Positions 45,369 to 53,773 of a DNA stretch of 64,000 nt are shown in pieces. Origin of the DNA: Streptomyces sp. DT2A-34 (GTDB taxonomy: Bacteria > Actinomycetota > Actinomycetes > Streptomycetales > Streptomycetaceae). The notes under the pieces were generated by a model. It was not told the origin of the DNA and did no database searches. It saw only the letters and a list, made by a program, of their open reading frames with translations. The stretch is taken from the NCBI RefSeq assembly GCF_030499515.1, contig NZ_JASTWJ010000001.1:744001-808000 (forward strand). Reading direction: 5' to 3'. Every line of letters starts with the position of its first letter. Position 1 is the first letter of the stretch. A program made the position numbers and the translations under genes.

Positions 45369-47504
45369 TCAGCCCGTCGCGTCCACCAGCGCCAGCTCGT
45401 GCAGCCGCTCCGGTGGGCCCGGGCGGGCGTAGTACCAGCCCTGGGCCGTGTCGCAGCCGAGGATGCGTAGTTGTTCGGCCTGGGCGCCCGTTTCCACGCC
45501 CTCCACCGTGACCGCCAGGTCCAGGCTGTGGGCGAGGGACACGATGCCTTCGACGATCTTCAGGTCGACGGGGTCGGCCGGGAACTGCTGCATGCTCTGG
45601 GTGAAGGAGCGGTCCAGCTTGAGGACGCTCACCGGTAGCCGGCGCAGGTTGGCGAGGTTGGAGTAGCCGGTGCCGAAGTCGTCGAGGGCGATGTCCACGC
45701 CCATCTCGGCCAGCCGGCGCAGCGGCTTGAGCAGGTCGTCGTCGGCGCCGATGAGGGCCGACTCGGTGACTTCCAGGCAGAGGGCGTCCGGCGCCACGCC
45801 CGCGCGCTCCAGGATGTCCACCGTGTCCTGGACCAGTCCGGGGTGGGTGAGCTGGCACGGCGAGAGGTTGACGTTGATGCGGAGCGGCCCTGCGTCGTCG
45901 TAGCGTTCTCGCCACTCGCGCGCCTGACGCACCGACTGCTCCAGGACCCAGCGGCCGAGCGGAACGATCAGTCCCGTGTGCTCGGCGAGCGGGATGAACC
46001 GGTCCGGGCCGAGGATGCCGTGCTGCGGGTGCAGCCAGCGCACCAGGGCCTCGGCGCCGCGCACGCTGCCGTCGCCGAGGTGGACCAGCGGCTGGTACTC
46101 GATGAAGAACTCGCCCCGGTCCAGGGCCGTCGGCAGCGCCGTGGTCAGCCCGTGCCGGGTGATGGCGCGGGCGTCGGCCTCCTCGTCGGCGAGCTCGAAG
46201 CGGTTGCCGCCCGCCGACTTGGCCCGGTACATGGTGATGTCCGCGCTGCGCAGCACCTCCGCCGGGCTGCGCTCTCCGGCCGGGCCCTCGACGATGCCGA
46301 TGCTGCCGCGCACGGTCAGCTCCCGGCCGTCGACGCTGATCGGGGCGATGAGCGCGTTCATGATGCGGGCGGCGAGCTCGTCGACCTCATGCTCGGTGTC
46401 GGGGCCGGTGGTCAGCGCCACGAACTCGTCGCCGCCGAGCCGGGCGACCATCTCGCCGGGCGCGGTGGCGCAGGACTGCAGCCGGTCGGCGACCTCGACG
46501 AGCAGCCGGTCGCCGGCCGCGTGGCCGAGGCTGTCGTTGACGGTCTTGAAGCCGTCCAGGTCGAGGTAGCACAGGCCGAACCGCTGGCCTTCCCCGGCGC
46601 CCAGTGCCTTCTCCAGGCGCTCGAAGAAGAAGGTGCGGTTGGGCAGGCCGGTCAGCGCGTCGTGCGTGGCCTCGTAGCGCAGCCGCAGGTTGAGCAGGCG
46701 CCGTTCGGTGGTGTCCTCCATCAGGGCCAGCTGGTACTGCGGGTTGCCGTCGGGGTCGCGCAGCAGGGAGACCGTGAGGTTGGTCCACAGGACCGTTCCG
46801 TCGGGCCGGTAGAAGGCCTTTTCGACGTGGTAGTGCTCGCGCTCGCCGCGTACGAGTTCGTCGTAGAGCTTCCAGGTCTGCGGCGCGTCCTCGGGGTGCG
46901 TCCACTCCATGACGTTGCGGCTGCGCAACGCATGTTCGGAGATGCCGAACATGCGCAGCAGGGCGCCGTTGACCTGAAGGATGTTGCCCTCCAGGTCCGC
47001 GATGCCGATTCCTATGGCCGCGCCTTCGAAGACCGCGCGGAAGCGGGCCTCGGTGGCGTGCAGCGCCTGCGCGACCACGCCCTGCGCCTTGAGGGCGGCC
47101 GCGGAGATCGCCTCCTGCTCGGCCAGCGTCCGCTCGCGCAGCGCCTGGGCGAACCCGGCGGCCATGGCGTGCTGGAGCCGCGCCGAGCGGGCCCGCTGGT
47201 CCTCCTGGTCGCCTTCGGTGCCGCAGTAGAGCACGAGGTAGGCGTCCACGCAGTCCAGCGAACGGCTCAGCGCCTCGGGGTCCGTGCAGTGCGCGGTGAC
47301 GAGTGCGGCGCCGACCGTCTTGCCCGCGTCCGCGTCGAAGGCCCTGGCCCTGAGCGCCTCGCTCAACCGCCGGGCCAACGGCAGCAGTTGCTCCTCGAAC
47401 TCCGGCCGGGTCGACGACGTCGAGGTCACCGGGAAGACGGCCCGGCTCCAGATCGTCGCGAACCGGCGCAGTCTGTCCTCCGGCCCGTCCGGCCCCGCGC
47501 TCAC
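45369..47504 (-). CDS. GGDEF-EAL protein with PAS domain
   Basis: The start is GTG 47504 in GTGA overlap with the upstream methyltransferase; the longer open frame beyond is antisense noise. The 711-residue protein has an N-terminal helical region (about 1-140), a PAS domain with PAC (about 145-265), a GGDEF domain with intact ARLGGDEFVAL (about 270-430) and an EAL domain with intact GAEALVRWLHP (about 450-705). The GGDEF can make and the EAL can break cyclic di-GMP, which controls development in Streptomyces; the net activity cannot be told. No membrane segment is seen. Confidence 0.93.
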   Translation of the reverse strand: MSAGPDGPEDRLRRFATIWSRAVFPVTSTSSTRPEFEEQLLPLARRLSEALRARAFDADAGKTVGAALVTAHCTDPEALSRSLDCVDAYLVLYCGTEGDQEDQRARSARLQHAMAAGFAQALRERTLAEQEAISAAALKAQGVVAQALHATEARFRAVFEGAAIGIGIADLEGNILQVNGALLRMFGISEHALRSRNVMEWTHPEDAPQTWKLYDELVRGEREHYHVEKAFYRPDGTVLWTNLTVSLLRDPDGNPQYQLALMEDTTERRLLNLRLRYEATHDALTGLPNRTFFFERLEKALGAGEGQRFGLCYLDLDGFKTVNDSLGHAAGDRLLVEVADRLQSCATAPGEMVARLGGDEFVALTTGPDTEHEVDELAARIMNALIAPISVDGRELTVRGSIGIVEGPAGERSPAEVLRSADITMYRAKSAGGNRFELADEEADARAITRHGLTTALPTALDRGEFFIEYQPLVHLGDGSVRGAEALVRWLHPQHGILGPDRFIPLAEHTGLIVPLGRWVLEQSVRQAREWRERYDDAGPLRINVNLSPCQLTHPGLVQDTVDILERAGVAPDALCLEVTESALIGADDDLLKPLRRLAEMGVDIALDDFGTGYSNLANLRRLPVSVLKLDRSFTQSMQQFPADPVDLKIVEGIVSLAHSLDLAVTVEGVETGAQAEQLRILGCDTAQGWYYARPGPPERLHELALVDATG

Positions 47505-48313
47505 GCCGTACGCCCCACGCCGGCGAACCCGGAGAAGGCGAACGGATCCTCGTCCTCCGGTGCTGTGTCCGGCCGCCAGAGCGGCATCGGCACCAGTCCC
47601 GGTTCCACCATGTCGTACCCCTCGAAGAACCGCGCGATTCCGTCGCGCGAGCGCATGATCAGCGGGTTGCGAATGTCCTTGTATACGTCGACCGTGCCCT
47701 TGGCCCGCTCCTCGGGCAGCGGGATTCCCTCGTACGAGGCATGCGTGAGCACCAGCAGGCTGCCGGGCGCGAGCGCGTCGCGCAGCTGGGCCACCGCCTC
47801 GTACGGGTCGTCCTCGTCCTCCACGAAGTGCAGTATGGCAACGAGCAGCAGTACCACTGGCCGGTTCAGGTCGATGAGGCTCTCGACCACGGAACTGCCC
47901 AGAATGTCCTGGGGCTTGCGCAGGTCCGCGGCGACGACGTCCGCGCCGTCGTTGCCCTCCAGGACGGCCTGGCTGTGCGCGACGGCGACCGGGTCGTGGT
48001 CGACGTACACCACGCGTGCGGCGGGCTCGGCCGCCTGGGCCACCTCGTGGACGTTGCCGAACGTCGGGATGCCGGAGCCTATGTCCAGGAACTGGGTGAT
48101 GCCCTCGTCGACCGCGAAGCGCACCGCGCGGCGCATGAACGCCCGGTTGGCCTGCATGATCTTGGGGAGCCCCGGCATGAACTCCATGGCCTTGCGGGCC
48201 GCTTCCCGGTCGACCTCGAAGTTGTGCGAACCGCCCAGGTAGTAGTCGTAGATTCGCGAGACACTGGGCACCGAGATATCGATGCTCCGAGGGGCCCAGG
48301 CGGGACGCTCCAT
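47501..48313 (-). CDS. S-adenosylmethionine methyltransferase (DUF574/PF04672)
   Basis: The 270-residue protein belongs to the actinobacterial PF04672 group. Marks are SVSRIYDYYLGGSHNFEVDR, NRAFMRRAVRFAVDEGITQF, LDIGSGIPTFGNVHEVAQ (SAM site) and VVYVDHDPVAVAHSQAVLEG. Its GTG/TGA junction with the GGDEF-EAL gene implies translational coupling, an unusual but recurrent association in Streptomyces. The methylated substrate is unknown. Confidence 0.9.
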   Translation of the reverse strand: MERPAWAPRSIDISVPSVSRIYDYYLGGSHNFEVDREAARKAMEFMPGLPKIMQANRAFMRRAVRFAVDEGITQFLDIGSGIPTFGNVHEVAQAAEPAARVVYVDHDPVAVAHSQAVLEGNDGADVVAADLRKPQDILGSSVVESLIDLNRPVVLLLVAILHFVEDEDDPYEAVAQLRDALAPGSLLVLTHASYEGIPLPEERAKGTVDVYKDIRNPLIMRSRDGIARFFEGYDMVEPGLVPMPLWRPDTAPEDEDPFAFSGFAGVGRTA

Positions 48314-48551
48314 CTATCTCTCCAAGGCGTAGGCGATCCGGTGTTCGAGCTGAGGCTACTGATCGCCCGCCAAAGGAGCGAGCGGAAACGGAAATTGACC
48401 ATCCGTTCCCGGTCACTGCCAGCGGCACGTGCCGAATTGATGCCCGGCGCACCCTCCGTCAAAAGCATCCGAAGCATTCCACAGAGCGGCGAAGCATGGC
48501 GAAAGAGGGCGAAGAATCACGGTGAATAACGGTGAATGACGACAAACCGGC
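48314..48551. other. intergenic region between methyltransferase and lipoprotein genes
   Basis: About 240 bases of lower GC than the genes around it, with AT-rich runs upstream of the methyltransferase. It presumably contains that promoter. No gene seen. Confidence 0.4.
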
Positions 48552-48583
48552 CCGCCCCCTGTGCGTGAGGCTTCAGGGGGCGG
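48552..48583 (-). terminator. terminator after the lipoprotein gene
   Basis: A 10-bp GC-rich stem (48552-48561 with 48574-48583) with a 12-nt loop lies 50 bases past the stop of the minus-strand lipoprotein gene. Confidence 0.6.
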
Positions 48584-48632
48584 ACCGGTGGGCCGGGCGT
48601 GCCGGGGATCAACCTTGGCGAGGTGTGATCTT

Positions 48633-49622
48633 CTACTGCTCCGGCGCGCCGACCGGCTGGCCGTCGGGGCGGATGGCGAACCAAGTGCCGCCGACGCCCT
48701 GACCGTTGGTGTCGCCAGGCTTCTTGTCGTTCACGAACGTGTAGATGGGGACGCAGTCGATGGTCTGCTGCTTGAGCCCGTCGGGCCGGTCGAAGACCAC
48801 GTAACCCTGCCCCCTGAGACCGGACCCCTTCAGATCGATGCCCTCGGTGTCCTCGGCGTCGACCGGCTCGATGACCGGCCACTTCTCCAGACAATCGCCG
48901 GTGCACGCCGTCTTCATCGGCCAGGGCGAGTCCTTCATGAAGCGGTAGACCGTGTGACCGTTCTTGTCGATGACGATCTCGCCGAGCTTGGGGTCCTTGC
49001 GGGTGGACAGACCGGGCAGGCCGGCCGCCTCCGCACCGCCCTCCCCCTGCGCCTTCTTGCCGTCGGGGGCCAGCGCGTACCAAGTGCCGCCCACACCCTG
49101 GCCGTTGACGTCGCCCGCGTTGGTGTCCTTCGCATAGCGGTACACCGGCCAGCCGTCGACCGTCAGCTGCTTGGTGCCGTCGGAGCGGGTGACCGAACCC
49201 AGCAGCGCCTTGTCGATACCGGTGCCGGCCGTGGCGTCGTCCGCGGGGACCGGCGGCCACTTCTTCGCGCAGTCGCCGTCGCAGTTGGACTTGGCGGGGT
49301 CCGCGGTGTCCTTGTCGAAGCGGTAGAGAGTCAGACCGGCGCTGTCGGTCAGCACCTCGCCGAGTTCCTGGTTGCTGGAAACGGACAGCTCACCGGCGGT
49401 GGCGGCCTGCGTGGCGGCGCTCTCCTGGCCCGCCGCACCCGGGTCGTACCCGGATCCGTTCCCGAGGCCGGTACCGGCGCTTCCGTAATCACCGGCCGCG
49501 GCCGTGGCACCCACGTTCTGGCTGCTCGCCGGCGGCGCGGTCTCCGAGCCGCATGCCGTCGTCAGCGCCGCCACCGCCACGGCGCTCACCACGAGCGAGG
49601 CGCTCCGCCACGAGGTCTTCAT
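48633..49622 (-). CDS. SCO0930-family lipoprotein with duplicated secreted-repeat domains
   Basis: ATG 49622 (GGGGAG upstream) gives 329 residues. A lipoprotein signal ends LTTACGSETA. After a Gly/Ser/Ala-rich linker there are two pairs of PF03640-type repeats. They share G-x-T-LYRF/VYRF, CDGDCAKKWPP and CTGDCLEKWP, and the twin blocks NGQGVGGTWYALAPDG and NGQGVGGTWFAIRPDG. Cys pairs in each repeat may form disulfides. It is an extracytoplasmic, lipid-anchored protein; function is unknown for the family. Confidence 0.88.
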   Translation of the reverse strand: MKTSWRSASLVVSAVAVAALTTACGSETAPPASSQNVGATAAAGDYGSAGTGLGNGSGYDPGAAGQESAATQAATAGELSVSSNQELGEVLTDSAGLTLYRFDKDTADPAKSNCDGDCAKKWPPVPADDATAGTGIDKALLGSVTRSDGTKQLTVDGWPVYRYAKDTNAGDVNGQGVGGTWYALAPDGKKAQGEGGAEAAGLPGLSTRKDPKLGEIVIDKNGHTVYRFMKDSPWPMKTACTGDCLEKWPVIEPVDAEDTEGIDLKGSGLRGQGYVVFDRPDGLKQQTIDCVPIYTFVNDKKPGDTNGQGVGGTWFAIRPDGQPVGAPEQ

Positions 49623-49950
49623 CGTCAACTCCCCGATCATCACAAGGGTGTTGCAGCGCCCTGCTGCGCCGCCGCACGACAAGGGGTACGCATGAAGGCC
49701 ATGGTCGTGTTCAACCGACGCACAAATTTCTTTCGGAATGCTGTGACAACACCCGCTTCCCTCCTGTGAACGCAGGCCTCTCTCCCCCCTGTACATCCTC
49801 GTCTCGCGTCGCACGCGCGTGCGTGCGTGCGTCCCGGCGGTCACATCCGCGCCCGCCGATCAAACCTTCGGGGGCCTTGGGTCACTCGTTCGGGGCAATC
49901 CCCCCGCACTCGGGCCTGTGGAAGCGCGCCCCGCCCTCAGGATCTTGGTC

Positions 49951-50553
49951 GTGTATGGACTCGAACCGACCCAATCCACCCTGACGACAAGGGTGTTGAC
50001 GGTGGTGACGCTGACCTGGCTCCTGGTGGCGGCACCGGCCGGTGAGGCGGTGGCCGACGTCTGCGCGTATGCCGACACCGGCCCGGACGGCGCGAAGGCG
50101 GTGGCGGTCGTCGGAACCCTCACCTGGCCGACGCCCCCGCAGTGCCCGGCACCGACCCCTACGCCTACGCCGACCCCCACGCCCACACCCACGCCCACTC
50201 CGACACCGGACCCCGCGCCCACGCCACCCCCGAAGACCACACCCACCCCGAAACCCGAGCCTCCGCCTCCACCACCGCCTCCCCCGCCCCCGCCCCCGGC
50301 GGCGCCGGCTCCCCCGCCCGCTCCACCTCGCGCGGGCCCGACCCCCGTGCCGACCCCCACGCCCACCCCGACGCCCACGCCGAAGCCGTCGGTCAAGCCC
50401 ACCCCGAGTCCGTCCATGGCCCCGGTGCACTACCCGCCCTACCGCGCCACGCCGCACCGGGGGCCGGCGCACGACGCCCCGTCACCCCTCACCTTCGTCC
50501 TGCTCATCGCGGTGCCCGCGATCGTCGCCGTCGCCGCACTGCGTGCGCGCTGA
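49951..50553 (+). CDS. secreted proline-rich protein with C-terminal membrane anchor
   Basis: I place the start at GTG 49951 (200 aa), though GTG 49993 is possible. A hydrophobic signal (VTLTWLLVAAPAGEAVA) precedes a small Cys-containing stretch. A long low-complexity part follows, made of Pro-Thr repeats, poly-Pro and Pro-Lys. It ends with a helix (LTFVLLIAVPAIVAVAAL) and an Arg-containing tail, which should anchor it at the membrane. Such rods span the cell wall. A DUF4239 gene begins 15 bp later and may be cotranscribed. No catalytic domain. Confidence 0.7.
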   Translation: MYGLEPTQSTLTTRVLTVVTLTWLLVAAPAGEAVADVCAYADTGPDGAKAVAVVGTLTWPTPPQCPAPTPTPTPTPTPTPTPTPTPDPAPTPPPKTTPTPKPEPPPPPPPPPPPPPAAPAPPPAPPRAGPTPVPTPTPTPTPTPKPSVKPTPSPSMAPVHYPPYRATPHRGPAHDAPSPLTFVLLIAVPAIVAVAALRAR

Positions 50554-50568
50554 CCCTGGAGGCTTCTG

Positions 50569-51333
50569 TTGCCGGAATGGCTTGTTCTCACCCTCGCGAT
50601 GCTGGCCGCCTGCGCCGTGGTGGTCATCATCACCCTCCTACGGCACCGCACGGCCCCCGAGGACGAGGATCCCTCCGAGACCCCGGACGTCATCGAGTAC
50701 ATGACGATGTGGATCGGTGTCGTGTACGCCATTGTCCTGGGCCTGGCCATCGCCGGCGTGTGGGAGGGCCGCAGCGCCGCCGAGGACCATGTGCAGGCGG
50801 AGGCCGCGGCGCTGCACGAGATCTCGGAACGCGTCCGGGTCTATCCGGCCGACGTCCGTGACCGTATTCGGGACGATGTCAACGCCTATGTCGGACACGT
50901 CGTCACCACCGAGTGGAAGACGATGAGCGAGGACGGCCGGGTCACCGAACGCGGCGCCGAGCTCCTGCAGCGCCTCCGCGAGGACGTCACCGACTACGAG
51001 CCGAGGTCGGACTTCGAGGCGCAGGCCTACCAGCCGCTCGTCGATCAGGTGACCGCCGCCGACCAGGCGCGCAACGCCCGCGCGAGCTCGACCGGGGAGA
51101 CCATGCCGGGCGTGGTGTGGTTCGGGCTGATCGCCGGCGGCATCGTCACCATCGGGATGATCTTCGCCCTGCAGATCCGGCGCACGGCCCGCGAGCTGAT
51201 CCTCGCCGGGCTGTTCTCCGCGCTGATCGCCTTCCTGCTCTTCCTCATCTGGGACTTCGACGCCCCCTACAGCCGTGGTGTCACGGCGTCGGCGGAACCG
51301 TTCCTCGACCTCTTCCCGCACATCAAGGGCTGA
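50569..51333 (+). CDS. DUF4239 membrane protein
   Basis: A TTG start at 50569 follows CTGGAGG and gives 254 residues. Two helices lie at the N-terminus (about 4-24 and 47-67), then a long soluble helical region (about 75-180), then two helices near the C-terminus (about 185-205 and 210-232). WIGVVYAIVLGLAIAGVWEG is the DUF4239 hallmark after helix two. Function unknown. Confidence 0.82.
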   Translation: MPEWLVLTLAMLAACAVVVIITLLRHRTAPEDEDPSETPDVIEYMTMWIGVVYAIVLGLAIAGVWEGRSAAEDHVQAEAAALHEISERVRVYPADVRDRIRDDVNAYVGHVVTTEWKTMSEDGRVTERGAELLQRLREDVTDYEPRSDFEAQAYQPLVDQVTAADQARNARASSTGETMPGVVWFGLIAGGIVTIGMIFALQIRRTARELILAGLFSALIAFLLFLIWDFDAPYSRGVTASAEPFLDLFPHIKG

Positions 51334-51637
51334 CAGGCCCTCACCTGACGAACCGAGGGGGGACGAAGCGAGAGGTGGCGCCGGCACGCGATGCGCGGCA
51401 GCCACGCCGCCAGGGCCCTTCTGATGGATCTTCGACGCCGCGGAGATCCATCAGAAGGGCCCTGAGTCCCCCGGTCGCGGGAACGCCGTCCCCTGAGCGG
51501 CCCACGCTCTTGCCCCATTCGCACGACAGCGATCGCGCAGGTGTGCGCGCCTTTCTAGCGTTCCGGTCATCGAGGTGCATTTCCGGCGCAAGCGGAACAG
51601 GTCCGCGGCCGCTCCTCGGGGACCCGGAGGAAACACC
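51334..51637. other. intergenic region with a perfect hairpin element
   Basis: Apart from the repeat at 51411-51464, I see no gene between the DUF4239 gene and the anchored secreted protein. The promoter of the latter probably lies near 51500-51600. Confidence 0.4.
51411..51464. repeat. perfect hairpin with 21-bp arms
   Basis: The arms 51411-51431 and 51444-51464 are perfectly complementary with a 12-nt loop. This exceeds an ordinary terminator and resembles a dispersed palindromic (REP/MITE-like) unit. It may still end the DUF4239 transcript. Confidence 0.85.
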
Positions 51638-52144
51638 ATGCGCGCGATACGCATCGCTTCGGCCGCACTGCTGGGCGTCAGCGCCCTCGCCATGGCCGCC
51701 CCCGCCGCCCAGGCGCGCGGCGACGCCTCAGGTTTCTGGGTCAACGTACTGCCCACCACCGTCGCGCCCGGTGGCCAGGTCAAGCTGCGCGCGACCGGCT
51801 GCGACCAGAGCGTGGCCGTCTCGTCGGGGGTGTTCGACACGGTCACCATCCCCAGGGGGCGGACGACGACGAGGGTCACGGTCGACCGGGACGCCAGACC
51901 GGGGGCCGTGTACGAGGTGTCGTTCTACTGCGGCACCTTCTGGCAGAGCGTCGACCTCACCATCGCCGGCGGCCGGCCCGCGCCGGTGCACCCTCACCCG
52001 CAGCGCGGCGTGCACGCCGGTGAGGGCGGCAGCTTGGCCGGGCTGGATGTGAAGGAGATCGGCCTGGGCGGTGCGCTCATCGCGGCCTCGCTCGGGACGG
52101 CGTACCACCTCTCCCGGCGCCCCACCGGCGAGGACGACACCTGA
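51638..52144 (+). CDS. secreted, membrane-anchored small protein (paralogue 1)
   Basis: ATG 51638 follows CCGGAGG and gives 168 residues. A signal peptide (MRAIRIASAALLGVSALAMA, cut near AQA) precedes a beta-rich domain containing VAPGGQVKLRATGCDQSVAV and YEVSFYCGTFW, with two Cys. A hydrophobic C-terminal helix (IGLGGALIAASLGTAY) and a basic tail (HLSRRPTGEDD) follow. The same layout and similar motifs are in the convergent gene ending at 52244. No LPxTG motif is seen ahead of the helix. A class F sortase lies about 1 kb away. Confidence 0.75.
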   Translation: MRAIRIASAALLGVSALAMAAPAAQARGDASGFWVNVLPTTVAPGGQVKLRATGCDQSVAVSSGVFDTVTIPRGRTTTRVTVDRDARPGAVYEVSFYCGTFWQSVDLTIAGGRPAPVHPHPQRGVHAGEGGSLAGLDVKEIGLGGALIAASLGTAYHLSRRPTGEDDT

Positions 52145-52166
52145 CGCCAGGACCCGCCCGCACAGG

Positions 52167-52206
52167 CCTTCGCCCCGGATCCCCTCGACGGGGGCCGGGG
52201 CGAAGG
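52167..52206. terminator. bidirectional terminator between convergent surface-protein genes
   Basis: A 12-bp stem (52167-52178 with 52195-52206) extends inward through a further CCCC/GGGG pairing. It lies between two convergent genes (ends 52144 and 52244) and can stop both. Confidence 0.8.
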
Positions 52207-52243
52207 TCTGGGAACGTGCGACATGTCGGCGACGGGCAACAGC

Positions 52244-52738
52244 TCAGATCCGCTTCTCCGCCCGGCGGCGCATCCAGAACACCCCGCCACCGATGACGGC
52301 CGCGGCGATGAGCCCACCTCCGATGGCCATGTCGGTCGGCGTCGCGCCGGTGGAGCTGCTGCCGCCGAGACCGCCGCGCACGCCGCCGATGACGGTGAAG
52401 GCGTTCGGGTGGGTCAGCGGCCTGCCGGCGCCGGTGCAGGTGACCGTGATGCTGTGTGCACCCGGCTTCGCGTGTTTGTCGATGATCGCGGTGCCCTTGG
52501 CCGTGCTGCCGCCGACCGGGGTCAACCGCGTGGGCCGGAACGCGTCCGAGGTCGCGGTGCCGCCGTGCGGGCAGCCGTCGACCGTGATGGTCAGCTGCCC
52601 GCCGCGGGCGATGACACTGGGCATGGCGACGATATTGCTCGGGCCGATCATGCCGTCCCGAGCGGTGGCCGCCGGGGCGGCGAGTCCGAGGGCTGCGACC
52701 GCGGTGGCAGCGGCCGCCAGGGCACGAGTAGTTCGCAT
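52244..52738 (-). CDS. secreted, membrane-anchored small protein (paralogue 2)
   Basis: ATG 52738 follows GGAGGATC and gives 164 residues. It has a signal peptide (cut near ATARD), a beta domain with VIARGGQLTITVDGCPHGGT and HSITVTCTGAGRPL, a Gly/Ser/Thr linker, a C-terminal helix (DMAIGGGLIAAAVIGGGVFW) and a basic tail (MRRRAEKR). It is a paralogue of the gene at 51638-52144. No LPxTG; if it is a sortase substrate the signal is non-canonical, otherwise it stays as a membrane protein. Confidence 0.75.
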   Translation of the reverse strand: MRTTRALAAAATAVAALGLAAPAATARDGMIGPSNIVAMPSVIARGGQLTITVDGCPHGGTATSDAFRPTRLTPVGGSTAKGTAIIDKHAKPGAHSITVTCTGAGRPLTHPNAFTVIGGVRGGLGGSSSTGATPTDMAIGGGLIAAAVIGGGVFWMRRRAEKRI

Positions 52739-53069
52739 GTGATCCTCCGCGGAAGGCGCCCCGGGAACCGTCCCCGGTCGATCGGCGAGAAAGCACCTCC
52801 CAGAAAGACCCTCAGATGCCGTGCCCCGGGCCGCATTTCGGCGATGGTCCGTCCTGGTGAGAGGACACGCCGCCGCATAAGCCCACAATCGGATATTGCC
52901 GCAGGTCACGGACCGTCAGAATTTTCCTGTCGGCGGCAACTCGGATGGCGCACCGAAGGGAGTCGGGCCACCCGTTCGTATCCGCCCCGTCGCCGGTTGC
53001 GCGCCCGGGACTTAGCGTTCTGGTATGCGCGAATGACGTGGCGACGGCCGCGTCGAGAGGGGAAGTCGA
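52739..53069. other. divergent promoter region before the sortase gene
   Basis: About 330 bases separate paralogue 2 and the sortase gene. No gene is seen. Promoters for both must be here; no operator was recognised. Confidence 0.4.
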
Positions 53070-53744
53070 ATGTCTGCGTCCGAACTGGCCGAACTGGCCG
53101 AAGAGGAGGAGCGCCGGAAGAAGCGCGCTCCTTGGGGCGTGATAGCGCTTGTTCTGCTCACCGGCCTCGCACTCATTCGCAATGGTTCGGGGGAGTTCGA
53201 CGTGGGACCGCCGCAGCCCGCGACGGCGGCCGCGGCGGACGGCGGCCGGGTGTCCGGCGGCATCTTCGCCGGTGCCGTGCAGCCACTGCCGTACGCCCTG
53301 CCGGACCGGGTCAGGATCCCCGGGATCCAGGTCGACGCGCCGGTGATCCCGGTCGGTCTGGACGTGGACGGCTGGGTCGGCGCGCCGCCGCCGGAGGACC
53401 CGAACCTGGCAGGTTGGTTCACCGGCTCCGTCTCCCCCGGCGAGAAGGGCACCGCGGTGGTCGTCGGCCATGTCGACAACGCTCAGGGTCCCGCTGTTTT
53501 CTACGGTCTCGGGGGCCTGCAGAAAGGGAATCGCGTAGAGATCGTCCGGCAGGACGGAAAGACGGCCGTTTTCGAGGTCTACGGCATCGAGGTGTTCCAG
53601 AAGAACGATTTCCCCGGTGACCGGGTTTACGGTTCCAAGGGGAGCCCCGAATTGCGGGTCATCACCTGTGGTGGCGGTTTCTCCCAGCAGAACGGATATG
53701 ACGGGAACGTCGTCGCTTTCGCCAGCCTGGTCGAGGTCCGCTGA
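53070..53744 (+). CDS. class F sortase
   Basis: ATG 53070 gives 224 residues. A cytoplasmic N-terminus is followed by one helix (APWGVIALVLLTGLALI), a linker, and the sortase barrel with RIPGIQVDAPVIPVGLD. The catalytic His is in VVVGHVDNAQGPAVF and the Cys in LRVITCGGGF. Single-helix type II topology and the ITCGG variant fit class F, which in actinobacteria are less studied than class E. The two paralogous anchored proteins at 51.6-52.7 kb are candidate partners. Confidence 0.9.
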   Translation: MSASELAELAEEEERRKKRAPWGVIALVLLTGLALIRNGSGEFDVGPPQPATAAAADGGRVSGGIFAGAVQPLPYALPDRVRIPGIQVDAPVIPVGLDVDGWVGAPPPEDPNLAGWFTGSVSPGEKGTAVVVGHVDNAQGPAVFYGLGGLQKGNRVEIVRQDGKTAVFEVYGIEVFQKNDFPGDRVYGSKGSPELRVITCGGGFSQQNGYDGNVVAFASLVEVR

Positions 53745-53773
53745 GCTTTCCCCGGCCGGGCGGGCGAGAGCCG

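Noticed and set aside
47505..48452. N-terminal extension of the GGDEF-EAL open frame
   Set aside because: It lies in another frame of the methyltransferase gene and has no recognisable sequence; the GTG in GTGA overlap is a better start.
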